Assembly: GCF_003263785.1 (NCBI RefSeq)
Contig: NZ_JYJK01000078.1
Span: 62,001-126,000, forward strand
Reading direction: 5' to 3'
DNA: 64,000 nt
From: Vibrio variabilis
GTDB lineage: Bacteria; Pseudomonadota; Gammaproteobacteria; Enterobacterales; Vibrionaceae
The position numbers were made by a program, and so were the translations under genes. The stretch's first letter is position 1; each line of letters opens with the position of its first letter. This document shows, one piece after another, positions 19,885 through 28,366 of the stretch. The notes beneath the pieces are model-generated. The model made no database searches. It was not told where the DNA came from and saw only the letters and a program-made list of their open reading frames with translations.

Positions 19885-20835
19885 GGCTTTGTTGCCGAAT
19901 TCAACTGAAGAGCGAACGCTAGCTAAATCGTTCGCATTTTAAACAACATACTGAGTTTCAGGCATACCTATCCCAGTTAGCTTGTTGAGTGCTTTGATCA
20001 TGGCGTAAGTCTCACCCACTTGTGCGTTATAATTTCGAAGCGTGAGTGAAGCAGCGAGTAGTTGTTTTACGCGATACATCGCGGTCTCCGACAATGAACG
20101 CTTATGGTAACCATACGTCTATTTCCACTTTTTGTTCGAGCCGTAGAGCTTTTGGCAGCCAACTGCCAGATTACGTGGATGACCTTTTTCCGCTAGCCGC
20201 GCGCCCAGAAAGCTGCACCTTCACGCGGAGGGATTAAAGGTGTCGCTTTCTTAACTCTAATCGCTCTGCGGCGATAATTTCATGTGTGTCTGTATCAACC
20301 GCAAGATGGAGTTTACGCCAGACTCGACGCTTGCCATCAGTTCCATGCTTTTTCACTTTCCATTCTCCTTCACCGTAGACCTTGAGTCCTGTTGCATCAA
20401 TGGCCAGGTGTTGGATGACGCCTCGTGTTGAGGCTTTGAAATTAACTTCTACATCCTTGGCTCGGCGACTTATACAGGTATAGTGAGGACAAACCAATGG
20501 AACATTCGCCAATTTAAATACTGAGTCAATGAAGCCTTGTAGCGCCCTTAAGGGCAGGGAAAAGATGCGCTTCACCATGAGAGTTGTCGTGATAGCTAAG
20601 TCACTAAACAATCGCGGTCTACCACGTCTATGCTGTTTAGATTGTTTCCACTCTGTTATTGCTTCTTCGTCAATCCAAAACGTGAGTGAACCTCGATTGA
20701 CTAGGGAGTTGTTGTACTTGCGCCAGTTGGTGGTTTTATAGCGAGGCTTCGGCATGAAATCAAAGTCAGTAAATGAATGTCTCTGATCCGATCGTAAGAT
20801 TTTGATTTAGTTCATTCGATTTCGGCAACAAAGCC
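19885..20835 (-). mobile_element. IS5-family insertion sequence, decayed
   Basis: About 951 bp bounded by inverted ends GGCTTTGTTGCCGAA (19885-19899) and TTCGGCAACAAAGCC (20821-20835). The transposase runs on the minus strand but is broken. No obvious target duplication flanks it (ggaac on the left, gagta on the right). It lies between a truncated hydrolase-like frame and a LysR gene whose stop is only ten bases from the right end. Confidence 0.85.
19939..20755 (-). pseudogene. IS5-family transposase, disrupted
   Basis: The N-terminal 170 codons are intact (MPKPRYKTTNWRKYNNSL at the start; LAIDATGLKVYGEGEWK with the first catalytic Asp). After HEIIAAE the sequence jumps to AIRVKKATPLIPPREGAAFW in another frame, so the segment with the second acidic residue (GDGAYDT in relatives) is deleted. 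Further breaks follow before NLAVGCQKLYGSNKKWK, a stop, and the family's C-terminus ending GMPETQYVV at 19939. Unlike the other broken genes here, it has a true internal deletion and a stop codon, so it is a genuine pseudogene. Confidence 0.85.
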
Positions 20836-20844
20836 GAGTAAACG

Positions 20845-21725
20845 CTAAACCCGTTGAGAGAAAGCAGCATGTACTTGATCAATAATACAATGATGTAACT
20901 CTGTTGTTCTTTGGCCTTTTGGCCAGATAATGTCGTATTGCATATGCATGTCAACCAGAGAGAATTCAGGAAAAATCTCCTTAACACCTTCAGGTAAGTC
21001 GCTACCATATACTGGCAAAAATGCCCAACCAATATTGGCCTTAAGTAATGAACACAAACTATCGTATCCTTCGGCTAGCCATGTATAAGGTGACATTTTT
21101 TGTGTCTGCATAAAGGGCGAGTTGGGATCTAGGGAAGTGGGCAGTATTTGGGTAAAAGCTGCGAGTTGATCGTTAGTTATATTTCGGGATCGACTTAACT
21201 CATGATCGGCACCGCATGCCATTTTGTATGGCCATTGACCGACGGCTCGAAACTCATAGAATTGACTGCTTCCTTGTAAGGTGGGAGTAATAGCGATATG
21301 TACATTGCTATTTTTGACCTCTTTGAACAGTTTGGGAGCGGCTTGTCTCTTTAGTACTAAATTAAGGTTGGGCCAGCGTTTCTGTACAGAATGAAAGAGC
21401 TCTGAGAACGGAGCGAGAGGCAGATCTTCATCTATTCCCATCACCAGTGTTGCTGGGATCCCTTTAGAGAGTTGACGGGCGCTAAAAGCAAATCGCTCGG
21501 TACTGTCGACCACGACTTTGGCGCTATCATAGAGAGCCAGCCCCGCTTCAGTAATCTGGGGGTATTTTCCTTCCCGCTCGAAGAGCACTATCCCAACTCA
21601 TCCTCTAGTCTGGCAATATTGCCGCTAATAGTCGTTAAGTGCTTTCCTAACTGACGGGCTGCAGCGCTGAAAGAGCCAGTTTCAGCGGCTATAATAAAGG
21701 CTTTAAGTAGCTCAGGTCTAAGCAT
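20845..21725 (-). CDS. LysR-family regulator divergent from a serine hydrolase (frameshift)
   Basis: About 293 residues. The N-terminal DNA-binding part (MLRPELLKAFIIAAETGSFS, then LGKHLTTISGNIARLEDELG) passes into LFEREGKYPQITEAG after one missing G near 21592 (GIVLFERE). The rest is the LysR effector domain. I chose the ATG at 21725; another lies at 21740. It is divergent from the serine hydrolase gene at 21861, with a perfect palindrome directly upstream, a layout typical of LysR control of the neighbour. The C-terminus abuts the IS remnant but looks complete. Confidence 0.83.
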
Positions 21726-21740
21726 GTTTTCTCGTTCCAT

Positions 21741-21759
21741 CCTATGGTGAAACCATAGG
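21741..21759. promoter_or_regulatory. Palindromic operator between lysR and the serine hydrolase gene
   Basis: CCTATGGTGAAACCATAGG has perfect 8-bp arms around GAA and contains T-N11-A spacings, as in LysR boxes. It abuts the lysR start and lies 100 bases from the hydrolase start. Confidence 0.6.
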
Positions 21760-21860
21760 AAGCCTATTAATAAGTTTTGCGTCACCCTTGTATCATAGAC
21801 GTATTCCCACAAACGGGAAAACAATTAATACACTTTGAACATACTCATGAGGATAGCAAT

Positions 21861-23101
21861 ATGAAACGCGCCATCATCGCAATCGCACTTGTAGCGGCAA
21901 GTATTACTGCAAAGGCAGACTCAGCTTTTGGCCCCTCTGCTGATCTTAGTCAGTTCTATCAGCCATTTGACGCAAACAACATTCCTCACAGTCAGATGCA
22001 AACCTGGCCGTATTACAAGCATGTGAGTATGAACATGGCGGATTTTGTTACTCATGGAGTAGAGTCCATTAAGGCGACAAAGCCACTGTACTTAAGCAGT
22101 CTCAACAGATTTTTGATTTAAACACTGAGTTTGAAGCGGGTAAAAGTTACTTGGACAGTTTGCAGGGAACACAGACTAAAGGGTTTGTCATCTTAAAGGG
22201 TAGTCAGGTTGTCGCAGAGTTCTATGACAACGGGTATAACCGAGGTATGAGCAACAATCTTCAATCGGCATCAAAAAGCTATGCGGGACTGATCATTGGC
22301 CAACTGATCGACGCAGGTAAGATTGATCCTGAAAAAACGGCTGCGTTCTACTTGCCGAATCTGGCTGGAAGTGTGATTGGCGAAGCAACCATACGCAATA
22401 TTGCTAATATGGCGAGTGGGGTTCAGCAGTTAGGCGACTATCATACACCAGGCTCGGAAGGTTACAAATGGGAAGTCGAAATAGGGCTCCAGCCGAATGG
22501 AGAGCCTATCGGGCATTTTAATGCCATCAAAAACGCGATAGGCAGTGGTCAAGAGCAAGGTACGAAATGGGAGTACACCGATCAGAATACCGACACTCTG
22601 GGTCTTATTGCTGAAAAGGTAACGGGTAAGTCTTTCGCTGTCCTGTTGCAGGAGCTGGCAGACAAACTGGGTCATCAGGACAAAGGATCTATCGCCAAAA
22701 CGTCGGATGGAACGACTTCACCCGCATATGGTATTAATGTGAGTGCATTGGATTATGCTCTATTCCACCAGTATATCGCAGAAGGTAAAGCGGGTGAGGC
22801 TTATTACCAGTTGGCAAAAGATGTAGATAGAGACTTGTTGGCCAAGGGCGAAAAGGGTGAGTTTATAACTAGCTCAACCGGTTACAAAGTCGCTTATGGC
22901 GCGCAGACATTTTATTTTCCAGAAGAGAATATTTTGATGAGTGTTGGGTCTTTTGGTCAGCTGGGTTTCAGTGACTTAGATACAGGCATTGCCATTGTGA
23001 ACCAACAAGATTGGTCAATTAATATGGACCAAGATAAAGGGCCAGAGACGATTAAGCGCTCAATTGCTCTGATTAAAAAACTGCGAGTACAAATGAAATA
23101 G
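21861..23101 (+). CDS. Exported beta-lactamase-family serine hydrolase (frameshift)
   Basis: Restored to 413 residues: signal peptide (ends TAKA, about residue 19), then a class C beta-lactamase/6-aminohexanoate-oligomer-hydrolase fold. SASKSY provides the SxxK nucleophile and base, and EYTDQNTD matches the YxN-type motif. These enzymes hydrolyse amide or ester bonds of small substrates; the actual one is unknown. One missing A near 22092 (ttaagcag for ttaaagcag) breaks the frame between KPLYL and KQSQQIFDLN. Start after GAGGA. It is probably controlled by the divergent LysR gene. Confidence 0.85.
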
Positions 23102-23122
23102 AACTCTAGAGCCTACTGAAAT

Positions 23123-23153
23123 GAAGAGAGATGCAATTGCTTCTCTCTTTTTT
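23123..23153 (+). terminator. Terminator after the serine hydrolase gene
   Basis: AAGAGAG pairs with CTCTCTT, followed by a T run. Confidence 0.7.
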
Positions 23154-23183
23154 GTTTGCGTGAATCGAGTGGGCTAAATCAAT

Positions 23184-23315
23184 ATGGTGAAGGACAATCA
23201 TTTGGACAAATCGCTTTTCGAGTTGTTTTTAACGTCAGGCGTGTATTTACGATTCGCGAAAGAGTACATGCTGGACGAGCAACTTGATGAGGTTGATATT
23301 ACGAAACTGATCTAG
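23184..23315 (+). CDS. Possible 43-residue acidic small protein
   Basis: An ATG frame of 44 codons in a 450-base gap. The peptide includes SLFELFLTSGVYLRFAKEY and ends DEVDITKLI, a plausible amphipathic helix with an acidic tail. There is no strong ribosome site. It could be the remnant of a larger gene. The rest of the 23154-23553 gap shows nothing clear. Confidence 0.3.
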   Translation: MVKDNHLDKSLFELFLTSGVYLRFAKEYMLDEQLDEVDITKLI

Positions 23316-23553
23316 GCTGTTTCTTAGATCTCTAGGCGTCAGACTTCGATTCTATAAGCACCTTAGCGTCTACGTGAAAGAGTTTGGATAAGCAATAGCT
23401 ATCTTGTTCTACAAGTCAATAATTTAGGGTGCGCCGCATTCTTGGATTTCTGCAACGCGAGTGTCATCACAGGGTTTTGAGCAATTGATATGCTAGGTAG
23501 TTACACGCCCTGCAATCAACGCTCGTTAGCGTATAAAGTAAGAAGGATTTGTC

Positions 23554-25449
23554 GTGAGTAAACCTAAATTACACTTTGATGTGCTTAACAGTGCAGATGA
23601 CTCGCTCAAGCTCAATATTGTCCTAGAAAATAGCACTGATACAGAACTGAAAGATTTTGTGCTGTGCTTTGATATGCCGCGCTTTATCGATAAACAAACC
23701 GTGGTCAATGGACACGTTACCTCGCAAGTTGGGTCGCACATTGAGATGGCACCTCCGGTAAATACTGCGATAGGAAAAGGTGAGCGCTGGCAAACCACCA
23801 TCGAAAGTCAAACTTGTGGTTTGTTCAATCTTTCTGAGCGCCCAAATCATCCCTATCTACGACTTGGAGAAACGATAGTCGATGTTGAAATGGGAACACA
23901 TAAGATGAGTCAACCTGAAGACTTAGATCTTCGAGTGTTGACGCTTCCCGCAGCGAGCTCAGGTGTTATTCCTCAGCCGCAGTCTATTGAGCCTGCCGAG
24001 GGTGAATTTCGACTAGCCAATCAAGTAACTTTCAACGCTGAGTGGCCAGAAACTCGTAACGCCATTGATTGGTTTTCAAATCAGTTTCCTGAGGTGACCT
24101 TTGCCAAAAGCAGAAGGTGATGCGACGCTGTCGCTATCGCTATTGAAGGTAAGTGCAGAGCACATCAAACCTGAAGGCTATGAGTTGACGATTGGCGGTG
24201 AGTCTATACAGATCAAAGCGGCGACATCGGCAGGGTTCTTTTATGGCGTGGTAACATTGGCGCAGCTGTTGGTTACAGGTCAAGGTGTCGTCGCTCGGCT
24301 ACTATTATCGACGCGCCTCAATACCATCACCGTGGGCAGTTTTTAGATTGTGCACGCTCCTTTCATGGCATCGACACAGTGAAGTCAGTTATCGACCAAA
24401 TGGCGTGGCTTAAGCTCAATACGTTCCATTGGCATCTCACCGATGACGAAGCATGGCGCATAGAAATCGACGCCTTCCCTGAACTCACGGATCTGGGTGC
24501 TTGGCGCGGCGAGGGAGAGTTACAGCCATCTCAATTTGGCTCTGGACCAAAGCGATACGGCGGCTTTTTTACAAAGCAGCAGATAAAAGAGGTGGTTGAG
24601 TACGCCAAAGCGCGAGAGATCGCTGTGATTCCAGAAATTGATATTCCAGGTCATGCTCGTGCCCTGATTATGGCGTTACCGCATTTGCTGCGCGAAGCTG
24701 ACGATAAGTCTGAGTATGTTTCCATTCAGCAGTACCAAGACAATGTACTCAATCCCGGGTTGCCAGGCACCTATCAAGTGCTGGAAACCATATTGGATGA
24801 AGTATGTGAGCTGTTTCCATCTCAAGTCATTCACTTGGGTGGCGATGAAGTGCCGAAACACGTATGGGAGAAATCTCCGGCGTGTATCGCCAAGGCAAAA
24901 GCAATGGGACTCGACGATGTTCGCTTGCTAGAGGGGCATTTGATTTCCCACTTGGAGCAATATCTAGCCCAGAAAGGCCGTAAGATTGCCGTGTGGGAAG
25001 AGGCCAGCCATGGCAACAAGATCACCAGTAACGCAACAGTCTGTGCATGGTCAAACGGAGCTGAAGGGCAAAAAGCAGCGGGATCGGGGTATCCTGTCAT
25101 AATGTGTCCGGCTCAGGCCACCTACCTCGATATGGCATGGAACAAGGATGTTAATGAAACTGGAGTGCTGTGGGCTGGAGCCATTGATCTTAAAACGGCC
25201 TACGAATTTGACCCTGGAAGTATCGACAACAGTGAACAAGTGATAGGTACCCAAGCATTGGTGTGGACGGAGTTTGTTAAAGACAAAGCCACATTGGAGT
25301 ACTTGTTGTACCCAAGGCTGTTCGCTGTTGCCGAGGTGGCATGGACGGCCAGCGAGAACAAGTCTTGGCAAAGCTTTTTACCAAGGGTGGCTGCTCAGTT
25401 GGAATATCTTGATATGCGCAATATTAATTACAGGCGCATGTCATCTTAG
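23554..25449 (+). CDS. Beta-N-acetylhexosaminidase, GH20 (two frameshifts)
   Basis: Restored to about 631 residues with no signal peptide, so cytoplasmic. It removes terminal GlcNAc from chitin oligosaccharides, feeding NagA/NagB. The N-terminal domains are followed by the GH20 barrel: MAWLKLNTFHWHLTDDEAWR, then VIHLGGDEVP with the catalytic Asp-Glu pair, and a substrate Trp in CAWSNGAEG. The frame has one extra A near 24112 (ccaaaagc for ccaaagc) and one missing base near 24300 (before TIIDAPQYHHRGQFLD). The start is a GTG after AAGGA. It is related in length to the Vibrio chitin-utilisation hexosaminidase. Confidence 0.9.
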
Positions 25450-25473
25450 TTTTTATGTAGAAACGATAGAAAG

Positions 25474-25500
25474 ACCGCCCTTGATAGGGCGGTTTTATTT
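25474..25500 (+). terminator. Terminator after the hexosaminidase gene
   Basis: ACCGCCC and GGGCGGT arms followed by TTTATTTG. Confidence 0.85.
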
Positions 25501-25515
25501 GAATCAAAGTTTGAG

Positions 25516-25668
25516 CTATAGCTCGAGACCCTGGCACTTCTCACACACTTGCTCTACTTGAGCTTCGTCTTTGTGCTCTATATTGTCGACTTCGAATGCG
25601 TCGTGTGGTGTTACTGAGTTGCAACGCGGGCAGTAATCGTTAACCAAATAAAACTGTAAATCGTCCAT
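25516..25668 (-). CDS. 50-residue zinc-ribbon-like protein
   Basis: The start at 25668 follows a very strong AAGGAGG site. The peptide is MDDLQFYLVNDYCPRCNSVT then VEQVCEKCQGLEL, with two CxxC knuckles that would bind zinc. It is acidic and soluble. I do not recognise a named family. Neighbours include the zinc-free L36 paralogue, so a link to metal balance is possible but only inferred. Confidence 0.72.
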   Translation of the reverse strand: MDDLQFYLVNDYCPRCNSVTPHDAFEVDNIEHKDEAQVEQVCEKCQGLEL

Positions 25669-25762
25669 AGTGCCTCCTTGCCGGTATTTACCATTCAAGT
25701 CTAATGTCATTTGGTTGCAGCTCTCAAGCTGGTGTTAACAAACTCTTTACATATGTCACGAT

Positions 25763-25906
25763 TTAACGTTTTTTACCGGCCTTACCCTGAACTGCTTTGA
25801 ATCTAGGGTTCGATTTACAAATAACGTAAATGCGGCCACGACGCTTGACGACTTGGCAATCTGAGTGACGTTTCTTGGCACTTTTAAGTGAGCTGAGGAC
25901 TTTCAT
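25763..25906 (-). CDS. ykgO: Type B ribosomal protein L36 paralogue
   Basis: A 47-residue protein, [20 protein letters not shown] then [20 protein letters not shown], clearly the type B L36 (RpmJ2/YkgO) that lacks the four-ligand zinc site of ordinary L36. In Proteobacteria this paralogue is switched on by Zur when zinc is scarce, sparing zinc on ribosomes. A Zur-like box lies directly upstream. Confidence 0.92.
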   Translation of the reverse strand: MKVLSSLKSAKKRHSDCQVVKRRGRIYVICKSNPRFKAVQGKAGKKR

Positions 25907-25922
25907 GATTATCTCTTTTGTT

Positions 25923-25942
25923 ATGTTATAACGTATACAAAT
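25923..25942 (-). promoter_or_regulatory. Candidate Zur box upstream of ykgO
   Basis: ATGTTATAACGTATACAAAT has a perfect left half (ATGTTATA) of the gammaproteobacterial Zur consensus and a partial right half. It lies 17-36 bases before the ykgO start, the right place for repression. Confidence 0.6.
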
Positions 25943-25955
25943 GATAATTGTTATC
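25943..25955. promoter_or_regulatory. Fur-like palindrome
   Basis: GATAATTGTTATC is a perfect palindrome of the GATAA...TTATC type, next to the Zur-like box. Confidence 0.4.
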
Positions 25956-26018
25956 GAGTGTGAGATCCAGACATTTTTAATTATCTCAAAAAGCCCCAGG
26001 TATAATAGGTTGAATTTC

Positions 26019-26039
26019 AAATGATAATCAATATCATTT
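26019..26039. promoter_or_regulatory. Fur-box-like inverted repeat upstream of the DUF2753 gene
   Basis: AAATGATA-ATCAA-TATCATTT has perfect 8-bp arms and resembles the Fur box. It ends 31 bases before the GTG start at 26071. Confidence 0.5.
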
Positions 26040-26070
26040 AATGGGTGTGAATTTTGATGGAGAGGATGCA

Positions 26071-26514
26071 GTGGATACAACGAACTGGGAGCAACATACC
26101 TTGTTGGCCGATGAGGCGAATCAACAAGGTGAACTAATGACGGCAGTGACGCATTATCAGGCGGCGCTTTCTGAATCTAAGCAGATGGACGTGACGATCA
26201 GCGATTCAGATGAATTCGAAGATCTACTGGCAATCAAAGTGATGTCTTGCCACAACCTTGCGGACTTCTGGCGTGCTCAAGGTGACAGCGACTACGAGCT
26301 CAAGTATCTACAGTTGGCGTCTGAAGAGATAATGACGTTGATTCCCCAATGTCATCAAGTCCATTGTGATCGATTTATCTCTTCGCTTGGTTGCTGCAAA
26401 TCGGCTTTGGTAAGCTTCTTAAAACGACACCCTAATCCGCAAGTCGCAAAACATGTCGAAAGCATGCAAGCGATCAGTGATTGCGAGATCATTGCTCGAT
26501 TTAAGCTTCAATGA
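26071..26514 (+). CDS. DUF2753-like cytoplasmic protein
   Basis: A 147-residue protein. I chose the GTG at 26071, which follows GGAGAGG, rather than the ATG at 26041, which has no ribosome site and abuts the Fur-like repeat. The sequence is helical and TPR-like ([20 protein letters not shown], then VTHYQAAL) with several Cys and His in the second half ([20 protein letters not shown]). It resembles the Vibrio DUF2753 family, whose function is unknown. The upstream box suggests iron or metal control. Confidence 0.62.
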   Translation: MDTTNWEQHTLLADEANQQGELMTAVTHYQAALSESKQMDVTISDSDEFEDLLAIKVMSCHNLADFWRAQGDSDYELKYLQLASEEIMTLIPQCHQVHCDRFISSLGCCKSALVSFLKRHPNPQVAKHVESMQAISDCEIIARFKLQ

Positions 26515-26576
26515 CCACACTACTTGTTAGGTGGTCACTAGAGAATACCGAGCGCCGTTGTTAGCTTACATCACTG

Positions 26577-27056
26577 CTAGAACACGCCGTTGTTATTGCG
26601 GATAGCGCCACCCGTGAAAAACGCATAGAGACGCATGAAACTGTCTAGCGGCTGGATAGCATCCCAGTGAGCTTCAATGTTGTTACCGCTGATTTTCCAA
26701 GTATCAACAATGTTGAGTCCTTTCTTATCGTTGCCACGGTGTGATTTCTTGATGGTAGCGTGAGAGTGCAAGGTGACATAGTCACCATCCACATAGATGT
26801 TCTTAACGTTGTATGAGAACTCTGGGAATCGCTTTACAAAGTTACCAATGTAGTTCAAAACACCTGCCAGATGGTCAGGGATCCCGCGACTATGTTGTAC
26901 ATAGGTTGAGTCACTGTATTGTTGGTGGATGTAGTCAAAATTGTGCTCATTCATAATGTTTTGCACGAAGTCGACGATCATCTCAGCATTGTTCAACTCT
27001 ACTTCAGACCATGTATCACGTTTGAAATCGTCTAATTTGATTACTGGTGTTGTCAT
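26577..27056 (-). CDS. NTF2-like/SnoaL-type protein
   Basis: A 159-residue protein with the alpha+beta-barrel pattern of the SnoaL/NTF2 superfamily (IVDFVQNIMNEHNFDYIHQQ, YSDSTYVQHSRGIPDH, then DYVTLHSHATIKK and IVDTWKISGNNIEAHWDAIQ). These proteins act as isomerases, cyclases or hydrolases, or bind small hydrophobic ligands; the ligand is unknown here. It starts after AAAGGA, 49 bases behind tetR in the same direction, so the two form an operon controlled by the tetR operators. Confidence 0.8.
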   Translation of the reverse strand: MTTPVIKLDDFKRDTWSEVELNNAEMIVDFVQNIMNEHNFDYIHQQYSDSTYVQHSRGIPDHLAGVLNYIGNFVKRFPEFSYNVKNIYVDGDYVTLHSHATIKKSHRGNDKKGLNIVDTWKISGNNIEAHWDAIQPLDSFMRLYAFFTGGAIRNNNGVF

Positions 27057-27105
27057 CTTGATATCCTTTCTGATTTGTTCCGTTCTTGATCGTAATAGCT
27101 GCCGG

Positions 27106-27675
27106 TTAACGCCCCAGAAGCTCTGTTAACCAAACCTCCATTGCGTCACTTTGTGTTTCAATAATAGTGCTGTCGCCAAGTGTGCTAGCAAGTACTGCTG
27201 CGCCTTGGTTTTGTGTCATTAGATGAAGGGAGTAGCGGTCTGCTTGTTCGTGGTATCCAAGCGCTTCAAACTGAACGACGAGCCAACGTCGAAACAATGA
27301 AAACATCTCAGCAGCTTCTTCCTTCGCTGGATGCACCAGTTTATTGAGCTCTGAGCAAAGAGAGCCCATTGGGCAGCCAAAGATCTTAGTTGACTCTTTA
27401 TTAGGTAGTGACGAGCGAATAAAGGCACGAATTCGTGCTTCAGGTGTTCGGTGCTCTTGCTCCCAAGATTCGATCAGTGAGCGGATCGTCTCTAATCGCA
27501 ACGTGATCACCGCTGTTAATATTTCGTCTTTCGTTTTGTAGTGGTAGTAAAAATTTCCCCTAGAGATCCCAACCTTGGTCGCGATCTGTGAGAAAGAGGT
27601 GTGCTCGAACCCTTGTTGATAAAACAGCTCATTCGCTGCTTCGGAAATTTTTAGCTTTGTTTTACTCAGTTTCAT
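27106..27675 (-). CDS. TetR-family transcriptional repressor
   Basis: A 189-residue regulator: N-terminal TetR helix-turn-helix (TSFSQIATKVGISRGNFYYH at about 26-45, then YKTKDEIL) and a C-terminal ligand domain. The pattern GCPMGSLCSELNK in the ligand domain is seen in the AcrR/NemR-like branch that senses electrophiles or drugs through Cys. Two identical-half palindromes lie just upstream, so it likely represses itself and the NTF2-like gene. Confidence 0.88.
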   Translation of the reverse strand: MKLSKTKLKISEAANELFYQQGFEHTSFSQIATKVGISRGNFYYHYKTKDEILTAVITLRLETIRSLIESWEQEHRTPEARIRAFIRSSLPNKESTKIFGCPMGSLCSELNKLVHPAKEEAAEMFSLFRRWLVVQFEALGYHEQADRYSLHLMTQNQGAAVLASTLGDSTIIETQSDAMEVWLTELLGR

Positions 27676-27687
27676 GGTAAATCCGCA

Positions 27688-27730
27688 TTAGGATGGTTGT
27701 CCTAATTTTAAATTAGGATGATTGTCCTAA
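27688..27730. promoter_or_regulatory. Duplicated TetR operator
   Basis: TTAGGATGGTTGTCCTAA (27688-27705) and TTAGGATGATTGTCCTAA (27713-27730) are 18-bp palindromes with TTAGGA/TCCTAA arms and centres 25 bases apart, ending 13 bases before tetR starts. This is a classical autorepressor layout. Confidence 0.8.
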
Positions 27731-27805
27731 TAATGCAAGTGTGAAATTTGAACAAACAGGGATGGTGAGTAAAAACGGGTGGATTGTTTGAGTGAGTTTA
27801 TTGCC

Positions 27806-27831
27806 TAGGGTCACGAAAGACAGTGACCCTA
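27806..27831 (-). terminator. Hairpin after the SMR gene
   Basis: TAGGGTCAC and GTGACCCTA arms, 14 bases beyond the SMR stop. No T-run, so termination may need Rho. Confidence 0.4.
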
Positions 27832-27844
27832 AAAGGTCTCGAAA

Positions 27845-28186
27845 TTAATGAGTTACCGAGGATGAGAAGATATTAATGATCATCGTGCCCACTAAGATAA
27901 AGCCAATCCCTACTATCGCGTAGAGATCAAGTTGTTGCCCGTAAACCAACCAAGAAAGGCCAGCGACCAAGACAATACCTGCGCCACACCAGATGGCGTA
28001 GGCGACACCAAGTGACAAAGTTTGCACTGCGACCGCGAGTAAGTAAAACGCCAAACCGTAACCAACCAATACGGCGAGCGTAGGACCAAGCGCGGTAAAC
28101 TGCTCGGTTTTAGGAAGCAAAGATGTAGCGAAGACTTCAAGGCCAATGGCTATTGCTAGTGCAAGGTAAGGAGGAATCGAAAGCAT
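27845..28186 (-). CDS. SMR-family multidrug efflux protein (EmrE-like)
   Basis: A 113-residue protein with four TM helices. The conserved membrane Glu lies in LALAIAIGLEVFATSLLPKT (about residue 17) and AYAIWCGAG carries the conserved Trp of EmrE-type small multidrug resistance exporters, which swap protons for quaternary cations. It starts after AAGGAGG. It stands alone in the same direction as tetR, but the hairpin after it separates them. Confidence 0.9.
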   Translation of the reverse strand: MLSIPPYLALAIAIGLEVFATSLLPKTEQFTALGPTLAVLVGYGLAFYLLAVAVQTLSLGVAYAIWCGAGIVLVAGLSWLVYGQQLDLYAIVGIGFILVGTMIINIFSSSVTH

Positions 28187-28366
28187 GTAAGTGCTCTGGT
28201 TGAAAATGGATGCGGTACATTACCACACCAATATGTCAGTTGGGTGTCTTAATTGAAAGCGAAACAGTTAGAAACGGTTACCGCTCATTGAATGGACACA
28301 AACACGCTCGAACTATTGAAATATCGAATGCGTTTGCGGTTTTTATGAATCTGTTTTAAAGATTTA

